Shown here: piece after piece, positions 1 through 6,503 of the stretch | Layout of the letters: each line of letters begins with the position of its first letter | Position numbering within the stretch: the stretch's first letter is position 1 | DNA from: Bryobacterales bacterium | GTDB taxonomy: Bacteria; Acidobacteriota; Terriglobia; Bryobacterales; Bryobacteraceae | NCBI GenBank assembly: GCA_003142355.1 | Contig: PLMF01000076.1 | Coordinates: 6,981-14,611, forward strand | DNA: 7,631 nucleotides | Direction of reading: 5' to 3' | Translations under genes and position numbers: made by a program | Notes under the pieces: model-generated | Databases searched by the model: none | What the model was told of the DNA's origin: nothing | Seen by the model: only the letters and a program-made list of their open reading frames with translations

Positions 1-275
1 CCGTGCGCCGGAAGCTCGCCGCCGGCTACGTCGTCGTGATGATCGACGTCAACAAGCGCAAGGGCCCCGCGCGCAACGCCGCGGTGAACGAGAAGTACGG
101 CAATCCCATCAAGGCGGGCCTGCCGGTGCTGGTCGTGCTCGACGCCGGCGGGCAGCCGCTGGTGACCCAGGAAACCGGCGCGTTCGAGAAGAGCGGCCAA
201 GCCGAGGCGGACGACCCGGCCAAGGTGCTCGCCTTTCTCGAAAAATGGGCGCCGCCGGCCCGGTCCCAGCCGTGA
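1..275 (+). CDS. Thioredoxin-family protein, C-terminal part (5' end outside window)
   Basis: This is the last 90 codons of a gene that begins before the window; the first complete codon is at base 3, and the GTG there is probably internal. The visible protein reads like the second half of a thioredoxin fold. It has a beta strand (YVVVMIDVNKR), then NAAVNEKYGNPI, then GLPVLVVLDAGGQPL. In the last of these the Pro after GL fits the cis-proline loop next to the active site and VLVVLD fits the following strand. A final helix (DDPAKVLAFLEKW, about residues 70-82) closes the domain. The redox CxxC motif, if present, and any signal peptide would lie upstream, so neither redox activity nor location can be judged. 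Such proteins reduce or oxidise disulfides, often in the periplasm. It lies upstream of a CcsA-like gene, but 133 bases and a stem-loop separate them, so shared transcription is uncertain. The family call is fairly safe; the exact role is not known. Confidence 0.72.
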   Translation, partial: VRRKLAAGYVVVMIDVNKRKGPARNAAVNEKYGNPIKAGLPVLVVLDAGGQPLVTQETGAFEKSGQAEADDPAKVLAFLEKWAPPARSQP

Positions 276-295
276 CGCTGCGGATCGTCAGCGGC

Positions 296-312
296 GGCCT
301 CTGGAAGAGGCC
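296..312 (+). terminator. Stem-loop after the thioredoxin gene, possible terminator
   Basis: GGCCTC (296-301) pairs perfectly with GAGGCC (307-312) around a five-base loop, 20 bases after the thioredoxin stop codon. The bases after it are TTCCCC rather than a T run, so it is not a textbook intrinsic terminator. A weaker alternative pairing lies just before it: TGACG at 273-277 with CGTCA at 286-290. The rest of the 276-408 spacer shows no convincing promoter and no credible gene. Confidence 0.35.
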
Positions 313-408
313 TTCCCCGCCGATCACCAAGCCACGGCAATGCCCGTACCCTCCCGCCGGAGCCTCCCGGATCCACAACGCCACTTGCCCGCCGCCCCAC
401 GCTGACGT

Positions 409-1287
409 ATGTTCGCCATTCCCATGACCTTCCTCGGACTCGGTGACCGCACGTGGATGTGGCTGGCTTCCGCCTGCTACGTGGCCGGCTTGGTGCTCGG
501 CACCCTGACCCTGCTGCGCGACCGGCGGCAATCGCGCCTGGCGATGTATGTCATCGTCGCCACGGGTTTCGTGCTCCAGACGCTCGGCCTCTACCTGCGC
601 GGCCTGGCGGTCAAGGGATGTCCGATCGGCAACATGTTTGAGATCTTCCAGTTCACGGCATGGTCGGCCATCTCGCTGTATCTCGTGATCGGCGCCACGT
701 TCCGTTTTAGCCTCCTCGGCTATTTCACCTCGTGCCTGTCCGCGGTGCTCACCCTGGTTTCCCTCGCCGCGCCGGGCTGGGATGCGGCGCACCGCATCAA
801 TGCCTTTGGCGGCACCCCGTGGGTCGCGCTGCACGCCGCCCTGGCCCTCTTCAGCTACGGCGTGTTCGCGCTGCTCGCCCTCGCCGCGGGCATGTACCTG
901 CTGCAGACGTACAGCCTGAAGCACAAGCAGCTGCACGGCCTCTTTTCGTTTCTGCCCTCCATTTTCGAGCTCGATCTCATCAGTGTGCGGCTGCTGGCCG
1001 CCGGGGTGGTGCTGATGACCTGGTCGCTGGGCATTGGTGCGTTCCACTGGCTGCAGGACCTCTCCAGCGTGGATACCCCCAAACTGCTCACGGCCGGCGT
1101 GTGGCTCGCCTACCTGCTGGCCTTGCTGCTGCGCCTGGGGAGGAAACTGGTCTCGCAGCGCCTGGCATGGACATGCCTGGCGCTCTTCGCCGCCGCCCTG
1201 CTCTCCCTCGGACCGGTCAACGCCAGCCGCCATCCGGTGACGCCGGCCGGGCCGCCGTCCGGGCCGCCGTCCGCCAGCAAGCCATGA
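409..1287 (+). CDS. CcsA/HemX-family membrane protein (cytochrome c assembly protein domain)
   Basis: This is a 292-residue polytopic inner-membrane protein with about eight hydrophobic helices (near 15-36, 44-66, 78-98, 102-121, 136-166, 190-214, 225-244 and 252-270). Family marks are CPIGNMFEIFQF (71-82), matching the 'PLxNxxEsLxF' region of CcsA proteins, and LHAALALFSYG (141-151), with H142 and H213 at the places where CcsA carries haem-ligand histidines. The tryptophan-rich WWD haem motif expected near 214-226 is not intact: only a WLQDLSSVDTPK stretch remains. This and the short length point to the HemX/YpjD branch rather than a working cytochrome c synthase. In Bacillus subtilis, HemX lowers HemA protein level; that role here is inference. 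The start is bounded, because an in-frame TGA at 403-405 directly precedes ATG 409. ATG 424 is the only close alternative, and neither has a Shine-Dalgarno sequence. The stop overlaps the hemA start (ATGA), so the two are surely co-transcribed and probably translationally coupled. The tail (PAGPPSGPPSASKP) is a proline-rich repeat. Confidence 0.88.
   Translation: MFAIPMTFLGLGDRTWMWLASACYVAGLVLGTLTLLRDRRQSRLAMYVIVATGFVLQTLGLYLRGLAVKGCPIGNMFEIFQFTAWSAISLYLVIGATFRFSLLGYFTSCLSAVLTLVSLAAPGWDAAHRINAFGGTPWVALHAALALFSYGVFALLALAAGMYLLQTYSLKHKQLHGLFSFLPSIFELDLISVRLLAAGVVLMTWSLGIGAFHWLQDLSSVDTPKLLTAGVWLAYLLALLLRLGRKLVSQRLAWTCLALFAAALLSLGPVNASRHPVTPAGPPSGPPSASKP
1249..1272 (+). repeat. 12-base perfect tandem repeat (two copies) at the end of the CcsA/HemX gene
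   Basis: GGGCCGCCGTCC occurs twice back to back at 1249-1260 and 1261-1272. It encodes the GPPSGPPS part of the C-terminal tail and ends 11 bases before the hemA start codon. Being a multiple of three, copy-number change would keep the frame. It occupies the place where a hemA ribosome-binding site would sit, which is consistent with hemA relying on translational coupling. Confidence 0.8.
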
Positions 1288-2333
1288 GCGTCCCCACCCT
1301 CTTTCTCCTCGGCGCCAGCCACCAGACCGCCCCGCTCGAGCTGCGCGAGAAACTGGCGCTGGCCGGCGGCAAGCTCGACGCCCTTCACGGGGAACTGCAG
1401 TCGCTCGCCGGCCTGGATGAATTCGCGGTGCTCAACACCTGCAACCGCGTCGAGATCTACGGTGTCGCCGCGCAAGCGGAGGCGGTGGCCCGCCTGCAGG
1501 CCGCCCTGTGCGCGCTGAACCAGATGGACGCACGCGTATTCGAACAGATCCGGCTCGAGCTGCACGACCGCCCCGCCATCCAGCACCTTTTCGAGGTCGC
1601 CGCCGGCATCGACTCGCAGATGGTCGGCGAGACGGAAATCCTTGGCCAGGTGAAGGACGCCTACGCCGCGGCGCAGACGCGGGGCACCACAGGACCGGTG
1701 CTCAACCGGGTTTTCCAGAAAACCTTCCAGGCCGCCAAGCATGTGCGCACCCATACCGCCATCGGCGAGGGCCAGATCAGCGTGGCCAGCGTGGCGGTGG
1801 ATCTCGCACTCAAGATCTTCGGCGACCTGCGACGCTGCCGCGTGCTGGTGCTTGGCGCCGGCGACATCGGCGAGAAGACCGCCCGGGCCTTCAAGAGCCG
1901 CGAGGCCGGCGAGATGGCCGTCACCAGCCGCCACCTCCAGCATGCGGAGGAACTGGCCGGAGCCTTCGCGGCGCGGGCCATCCCCTTTGACCAGGTGGCC
2001 GGGGCCCTGCCGGACTATGACATCGCAGTGTGCTCCATGGCCGCACCCGGGGTGGTCGTGACGCGCGCCATGGCGGCGCAGGCCATGCGGCGGCGCGCCA
2101 CCCGGCCGCTTTTCTTCATCGACCTGGCCATGCCGCGCAACATTGATCCGGGCGTCGCCGCCCTGCCCAACGTCTTTCTCTACAATCTCGACGACCTGGC
2201 GAAGATCGCCGAGGAGAACCTCGCCCTGCGTCAGGCCGAGATGGATCGGGTGCGCGCGCTGCTCGCCGGGAAAGCCGAGGCCTTGTGGCGGCAGATCGAA
2301 CCGCGGATGGGTGGGAATCACACGGAAGGATGA
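1284..2333 (+). CDS. hemA: Glutamyl-tRNA reductase (short form lacking the dimerisation domain)
   Basis: This cytoplasmic enzyme reduces glutamyl-tRNA(Glu) with NADPH to glutamate-1-semialdehyde, the committed step of tetrapyrrole synthesis by the C5 route. The N-terminal catalytic domain has GASHQTAPLELREKL (10-24) and LNTCNRVEIYG (50-60), with C53 as the catalytic nucleophile that forms the thioester. The signature GIDSQMVGETEILGQVKDAY lies at 108-127. The NADPH-binding Rossmann domain starts at VLVLGAGDIG (187-196), followed by FFIDLAMPRNIDP and VFLYNLDDL. The protein is 349 residues, whereas most bacterial GluTRs are about 410-430. It stops just after the long spinal helix (ENLALRQAEMDRVRALLAGK), so the C-terminal dimerisation domain is missing. 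I see no obvious continuation in another frame, so this looks like a natural short form, as I recall for chlamydial GluTRs, rather than a frameshift. Start ATG 1284 overlaps the preceding stop by four bases and begins exactly at the conserved N terminus. No hemC follows; the next gene converges on it. Confidence 0.95.
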   Translation: MSVPTLFLLGASHQTAPLELREKLALAGGKLDALHGELQSLAGLDEFAVLNTCNRVEIYGVAAQAEAVARLQAALCALNQMDARVFEQIRLELHDRPAIQHLFEVAAGIDSQMVGETEILGQVKDAYAAAQTRGTTGPVLNRVFQKTFQAAKHVRTHTAIGEGQISVASVAVDLALKIFGDLRRCRVLVLGAGDIGEKTARAFKSREAGEMAVTSRHLQHAEELAGAFAARAIPFDQVAGALPDYDIAVCSMAAPGVVVTRAMAAQAMRRRATRPLFFIDLAMPRNIDPGVAALPNVFLYNLDDLAKIAEENLALRQAEMDRVRALLAGKAEALWRQIEPRMGGNHTEG

Positions 2334-2365
2334 CCGGCTCCGCGCGCGGGAGCGCCGGGAGATTG

Positions 2366-2381
2366 CCGGGTGCCCGCCCGG
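2366..2381. terminator. GC-rich stem-loop between convergent genes, possible bidirectional terminator
   Basis: CCGGG (2366-2370) pairs with CCCGG (2377-2381) around a six-base loop, within the 70-base gap between the hemA stop and the stop of the convergent kinase gene. A second, imperfect pairing (GCTCC with GGAGC) lies about 20 bases to the left. Neither has a T run on either strand, so termination is inferred mainly from the convergent layout. Confidence 0.35.
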
Positions 2382-2403
2382 TTGCCGCGCGGCCGTCGCC
2401 GCC

Positions 2404-5400
2404 TTAGACCGCCCCGATTTCGCCGACGCGTCCCATGGCGGCGGCGAGCTCTTCCTTCTTGATCGGCTTGCTGATGTAATCGTCCATGCCGGCGTCCAGG
2501 CAGATGTCGCGGTCGCCTTGAACCGCGTTGGCGGTGAGCGCGATGATCCAGGGCCGCTTCGTGCGGTCCGGCTGCCGGTCGACGATGCGGCGCGCGGCCT
2601 CCAGACCGTCCATTTCGGGCATCTGCACATCCATCAGGATGACGTCGTAGGTCTGACGCTCCAGCGCCTGGATTACTTCGAGGCCGTTGGCGGCGAGGTC
2701 GGCCCGGTAGCCAAGGGCGGCGAGCATGTGCAGGGCGACCTTCTGGTTGACGAGATTGTCCTCGGCGAGCAGCACCCGCACGGTCTTCGCCGTGGCCGAC
2801 ACGACGGGCGGAGGCCGGATCCTGGTGATGGAAAGCGGCTCGAGGTCCTTGAAGATCCCCGCCAGCACATCGAACAACTGCGACGGCTTCACCGGCTTGG
2901 TCAGGGAGGCGGCGAACAGCTGCTTTTCCGTCGTCACATCGCGCACGCTGAGCGAAGAAAGCAGCACCAGGGGCAGTTGGTTTTCGCCGGGCAGGCGGCG
3001 GATCTCGCGGGCGAGCATCACCCCGTCCATCTCCGGCATCTGCATGTCGAGGACGCCCACGTCAAACAGCTCACCGGCGCGCAGCCAGTCCAGCGCCTCG
3101 GACGCCGAGTGGGCGGCGCGGGGCATCATGCCCCAGCCCGCCACTACAGTGGCGAGAATGCGCCGGTTGGTGGCGTTGTCGTCCACGATGAGCATGCGAC
3201 GGTCGCTGAGGTGCAGCTTGGGGCCGCCAAGGAAGGGCCGAGGACGGGACGGGACAAACTCGGTCCGGATGGTGAAGCTGAAGGTAGACCCTTTGCCCGT
3301 CTCGCTCTGCACCCACATGGTTCCGCCCATGAGTTCGGCCAAGCGCCAGCTGATGGCCAGTCCCAGGCCGGTGCCGCCAAAACGGCGCGTGGTGGAGGCG
3401 TCGACCTGTGAGAAGGAATGGAACAGGCGTTTCATCGCCTCCTGCGGTATGCCGATGCCGGTGTCGGTGACGCTGAACAGCAGCTCGACAGGCTCGCGGG
3501 GGCCATCCTCCACAAGCGACGAGCGCGAATCCTTCTTTCCGCTCCGGAACGCGCCGAGCGGCGAGAAGCTGGGCCGGGCGGCCACGAGCGGCGATAGGCT
3601 GGCCCGGGCGGCTACGAGCGGCGAGCGTGAATCCGGTCTCCCGGGCTGGGCAGAGCTGAAGGGGGAAGTGGTGCCCACGGCCACCTGGGCCTCCGTGGAA
3701 ACGGCCTCGGACGGTTTCACGCGCACGGCGAGCACGACTTCGCCGCGGTCGGTGAACTTGATGGCGTTGCCCAGCAGGTTGACGAGGATCTGGCGCAGGC
3801 GCGTGGCGTCACCGCAGATGATCTGCGGCACGCCGTCGGCGATTTCATAGAGCAGGTCGAGGCGCTTCTCGGCGGCCTTGGAGGCCAGCAGATCGAGCGC
3901 GCCCTCGACGCAATCGCGCAGGACGAACGTCTCGCGCTCCAGATCGAGACGGCCCGATTCGATCTTGGAGAAGTCGAGAATGTCGTTGATGATGGTGAGC
4001 AGGGCGTCGCCGCTCGCGCGGATCGTCTCGGCGTACTCGCGTTGTTCGCGCGTGAGGGGCGAATCGAGCAGCAGGCTGGTCATGCCGATGACGCCGTTCA
4101 TGGGCGTGCGGATTTCATGGCTCATGTTGGCCAGGAACGCGCTCTTGCTGAGGCTGGCCGCTTCAGCCGCGATCTTGGCCGTGCGCAATTGCCGGTAGTG
4201 CGAGGCCGCCAGCCACGCCAGTCCCACAATGGTCAGCGCGCTCAAACCCAGGATCAGCAGGAACCCGGCTTCCCGGTACCAGGGCAGAGGCACGGACAGT
4301 TCGAACGCCGCCGGGTGGGGATCCACGTTTCCGTTGCGATCCATGGCGTGGACCTGGAAGTGGTGAGTGCCCGCGGGCAGGGATCGAAAACTGGCCCAGT
4401 TATCCTCCACAAACGGGCTCCAGGCGCCGCCGTCCATGCGGTAGGCGTACAGCAGCCGGCTCACCGGAGTTTGCTTCCAGCGGTCCATGCCGGAGAACAG
4501 CAGGCGGACGTTGCCACCGGGGGACGTCTGGCGGGAGTTGTCCTTTTCCGAAAACAGTGTGCGCGGCGGGTCGACGTCCGCCTCCGGGTGATACACCGAG
4601 AAGCCGCTGCTGGTGGCGGCCCAGATCCTTCCCTCGTGGTCCTCGTAGATGGAATTCGCCACCGGCGATGCCAGCCCTTCCTCCGTGCCGTGGAGTATGA
4701 CCACGCCCTCGCGAATCCGGAACACCCCTCCGGCGGAAGCGGCCCAGATGGTGCCGTCGCGGCTGAGGAGGATGATGCGCATCCGATCCAGTTTGTCGAT
4801 CACGACCTTCCAGGCCCGGCCATCGAACTCCAGCAGCTTGTCTTTTCCACCCGCCATCAGCCGGCCGTCCGGCAACTGGCAGAAGGCGTAGCCTCCCGCG
4901 GCGGTGTATCCCTCCTTGGCGCCCACTACGTTCAGCGTTCCGTTCCGGTAGCGGCCCAACCCGCCCGGCCCGCCGACCCACACCGTTCCAGCCCGGTCTT
5001 CGTAAATGAACTTGACGAACTCGAGGGGGAACTTGGACGGCGTATCGATCGCTGGCCGAAAGCTCTTGCCATCGAAAACGTCCAGCCGGAGACGCTCGGT
5101 TCTCGCCCCGCCCACCTGCACCCAGGCCGTTCCGTCCGGACGTGGTGCGATCGATCCGAATAGTTCTCCGCTGGGATGCGGGACCTGGCGAAACGTGCCA
5201 TGATCCGGGTCGAACAGCAACAGGCGCCGCCGGTCGAAGGGCAGGAACGCGAGGCTCCCGTCGCCCAGCAGAATCGAAAGACGCGTGTCGTTGAGTGTGG
5301 CTCCTTTGGGGACCGGGTACGGGTGCATCTTCCCGTTCTCGATGCCCACCAGACGGTCCGCATAACACAGCCACAGCCGCCCCTTGTGGTCCTCGATGGC

Positions 5401-6423
5401 ATTGATCGCAAGCGAATCGAGGCCCGCCAGCATGGACGGCGTCTGCCATAGTGGCGGCGAATAGCGCGCCAGCCCCTGGGTGGTTCCCACCAGCAGGACT
5501 CCGCCCTTCTCCGGCGTCACCCAGGCGATGGTTGCCAGCAAGGCGCCCTGCCGGGGGACTGGTTCCAGGCGGCCCTGCCGCAGCCGAAACAGATCGTTGC
5601 CTTTCTGCACCCAGAGTGAGCCGTCTCCGGCGGGCCAGCCGCTCAGCTTGGCTCGGTCGCCCTGCCACACCGTCCGCCAGGCCCTGCCGTCAAATCCGAT
5701 CAGGCGCTCATTGCCCGTGTTCCATGAGGCGCCCGCCACCAGAAACCCGCCGGCGCCATCCGCCTGCGGATCGTGGAAGAGCCTTAGACCGAGTTGGCGT
5801 GTTCCGTACTCCACGCAGCGGAAGCTCACCGGGCTTCCTCCAGCCGTGCACAAAGCTACCCCTTGGCCGCCGCTCACCAGGATCTGCCCGTTGGGCGCAG
5901 CCGCGGCGTCGCTGAAAGCGCCCAGGCCAGTCTGTGCCGCCTCGAGGACCCTGGTTGACCGGCGCGTGGCCGGGTCGTACACGGCCAGCCAGTCATTGTC
6001 TACGATCAGCAATCGCCCTGGGCCGAGCGCCCTGAGCCTGGGCGGGGAGACCGGGTCAATCCCGTTGAGTTCGTCCAGCGGGTGGAATTCCCAATTGTGC
6101 CCGCGCAGCCTCTGGAGCCCCCCTACATCGAGCGTCCAAACCCCGTCCGGCATCCACAGCAGGGTTCTCGGGAAACGCAGCACCGGGATGTTCACGTCCA
6201 CCGAATAGCCGTCCATCCGGCTTATGCCGGAAGTGCCGTGTATGGACCACACCGTGCCCGCCGGGTCCGCCGCAACCCCGCTCACGAACGACTCCGGAAG
6301 CCCATCCTGCGCGCCCCAGAACCGCCACCCCTGGGCGTCCTGGGCCGGGAGACTCCGGCCGGCGGTCAACGCTGCCGCCAGCACCAACGTCCAAGCCGGC
6401 AGTCTGGTTGCGATATGATCCAC
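2404..6423 (-). CDS. Hybrid sensor histidine kinase with periplasmic two-component regulator propeller and two receiver domains
   Basis: This 1339-residue membrane sensor phosphorylates itself on histidine and passes phosphate to its own receiver domains. In order it has a signal peptide (1-27, cut after RSLPA) and a beta-propeller built from Reg_prop-type repeats, with DG/EGxxW turns such as [12 protein letters not shown] near 55, [10 protein letters not shown] near 345, [11 protein letters not shown] near 480, [11 protein letters not shown] near 555 and [11 protein letters not shown] near 595. A Y_Y_Y domain (about 650-712) and one membrane helix (720-741) follow. HisKA has [12 protein letters not shown] with H769. 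The HATPase has its N box (NLLGNAIKF, about 883-891), G1 DTGIGIP (about 986-992) and G2 [12 protein letters not shown]1 (about 1075-1195) has D1126 in [13 protein letters not shown]2 (about 1216-1335) has D1265 in [10 protein letters not shown] and a SKPIK lysine loop. No HPt or DNA-binding domain is present, so a separate output partner is needed. The propeller and Y_Y_Y layout is that of the Bacteroides-type carbohydrate sensors, but the ligand is unknown. Start is GTG 6423, chosen because it gives the signal peptide; no Shine-Dalgarno is visible. The N box to G1 spacing is enlarged by a repeat-bearing insertion. It follows a carbamoyltransferase gene by 80 bases. Confidence 0.93.
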   Translation of the reverse strand: MDHIATRLPAWTLVLAAALTAGRSLPAQDAQGWRFWGAQDGLPESFVSGVAADPAGTVWSIHGTSGISRMDGYSVDVNIPVLRFPRTLLWMPDGVWTLDVGGLQRLRGHNWEFHPLDELNGIDPVSPPRLRALGPGRLLIVDNDWLAVYDPATRRSTRVLEAAQTGLGAFSDAAAAPNGQILVSGGQGVALCTAGGSPVSFRCVEYGTRQLGLRLFHDPQADGAGGFLVAGASWNTGNERLIGFDGRAWRTVWQGDRAKLSGWPAGDGSLWVQKGNDLFRLRQGRLEPVPRQGALLATIAWVTPEKGGVLLVGTTQGLARYSPPLWQTPSMLAGLDSLAINAIEDHKGRLWLCYADRLVGIENGKMHPYPVPKGATLNDTRLSILLGDGSLAFLPFDRRRLLLFDPDHGTFRQVPHPSGELFGSIAPRPDGTAWVQVGGARTERLRLDVFDGKSFRPAIDTPSKFPLEFVKFIYEDRAGTVWVGGPGGLGRYRNGTLNVVGAKEGYTAAGGYAFCQLPDGRLMAGGKDKLLEFDGRAWKVVIDKLDRMRIILLSRDGTIWAASAGGVFRIREGVVILHGTEEGLASPVANSIYEDHEGRIWAATSSGFSVYHPEADVDPPRTLFSEKDNSRQTSPGGNVRLLFSGMDRWKQTPVSRLLYAYRMDGGAWSPFVEDNWASFRSLPAGTHHFQVHAMDRNGNVDPHPAAFELSVPLPWYREAGFLLILGLSALTIVGLAWLAASHYRQLRTAKIAAEAASLSKSAFLANMSHEIRTPMNGVIGMTSLLLDSPLTREQREYAETIRASGDALLTIINDILDFSKIESGRLDLERETFVLRDCVEGALDLLASKAAEKRLDLLYEIADGVPQIICGDATRLRQILVNLLGNAIKFTDRGEVVLAVRVKPSEAVSTEAQVAVGTTSPFSSAQPGRPDSRSPLVAARASLSPLVAARPSFSPLGAFRSGKKDSRSSLVEDGPREPVELLFSVTDTGIGIPQEAMKRLFHSFSQVDASTTRRFGGTGLGLAISWRLAELMGGTMWVQSETGKGSTFSFTIRTEFVPSRPRPFLGGPKLHLSDRRMLIVDDNATNRRILATVVAGWGMMPRAAHSASEALDWLRAGELFDVGVLDMQMPEMDGVMLAREIRRLPGENQLPLVLLSSLSVRDVTTEKQLFAASLTKPVKPSQLFDVLAGIFKDLEPLSITRIRPPPVVSATAKTVRVLLAEDNLVNQKVALHMLAALGYRADLAANGLEVIQALERQTYDVILMDVQMPEMDGLEAARRIVDRQPDRTKRPWIIALTANAVQGDRDICLDAGMDDYISKPIKKEELAAAMGRVGEIGAV
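3512..3640 (-). repeat. In-frame 30-base repeat cluster within the kinase ATPase domain
   Basis: Three consecutive 30-base units lie at 3551-3580, 3581-3610 and 3611-3640. The first two match at about 25 of 30 positions; the third shares mainly its first 14 bases (core CGAGCGGCGA). A further copy of part of unit three occurs at 3512-3532, matching 3614-3634 at 18 of 21 bases and 102 bases away. All spacings are multiples of three. On the coding strand the units give [20 protein letters not shown] and [10 protein letters not shown], flanked by DSRSPLV and DSRSSLV. They sit in a low-complexity insertion (about residues 903-976) between two predicted beta strands of the HATPase fold. The origin could be local slippage or a dispersed genomic repeat that inserted in frame; the sequence alone cannot decide. 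Confidence 0.75.
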
Positions 6424-6503
6424 TCAACTGTGCTTATCGGCTGGTTCCGCCCACTCCTTGAGGCGCCGGTGAATCGCCCTCGCGTCCCGCGTAACGATGC
6501 CCG
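6424..6503. other. 80-base spacer between carbamoyltransferase and kinase genes
   Basis: No credible gene, strong hairpin or clear promoter is seen here. On the minus strand a TTGACG (6507-6502) overlaps the carbamoyltransferase stop, but no matching -10 box follows at normal spacing. A minus-strand frame of about 27 codons ends in TGA at 6426-6424, directly against the kinase GTG start. The spacer is short enough for the two genes to share a transcript. Confidence 0.5.

Noticed and set aside
109..1233. A 374-codon minus-strand open frame opposite the CcsA/HemX gene
   Set aside because: The translation is Gln/Gly/Glu/Arg-rich and looks like the antisense image of a hydrophobic membrane protein.
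1110..2630. A 506-codon minus-strand open frame opposite hemA
   Set aside because: hemA on the other strand has full catalytic and cofactor motifs. The antisense product is Gly/Arg/Ala-rich with no domain I recognise.
2143..3411. A 422-codon plus-strand open frame crossing the end of hemA and the kinase 3' end
   Set aside because: It is in a different frame from hemA and antisense to the receiver and ATPase domains, whose motifs are clear. The translation has no recognisable domain and is typical of long chance frames in GC-rich DNA.
3551..3640. CRISPR-like repeat array
   Set aside because: The 30-base units are contiguous with no spacers, are diverged, and read in frame through a kinase gene.
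4042..5163. A 373-codon plus-strand open frame opposite the kinase sensor region
   Set aside because: The opposite strand encodes the propeller, Y_Y_Y and membrane helix in one continuous frame; this one has no family features.
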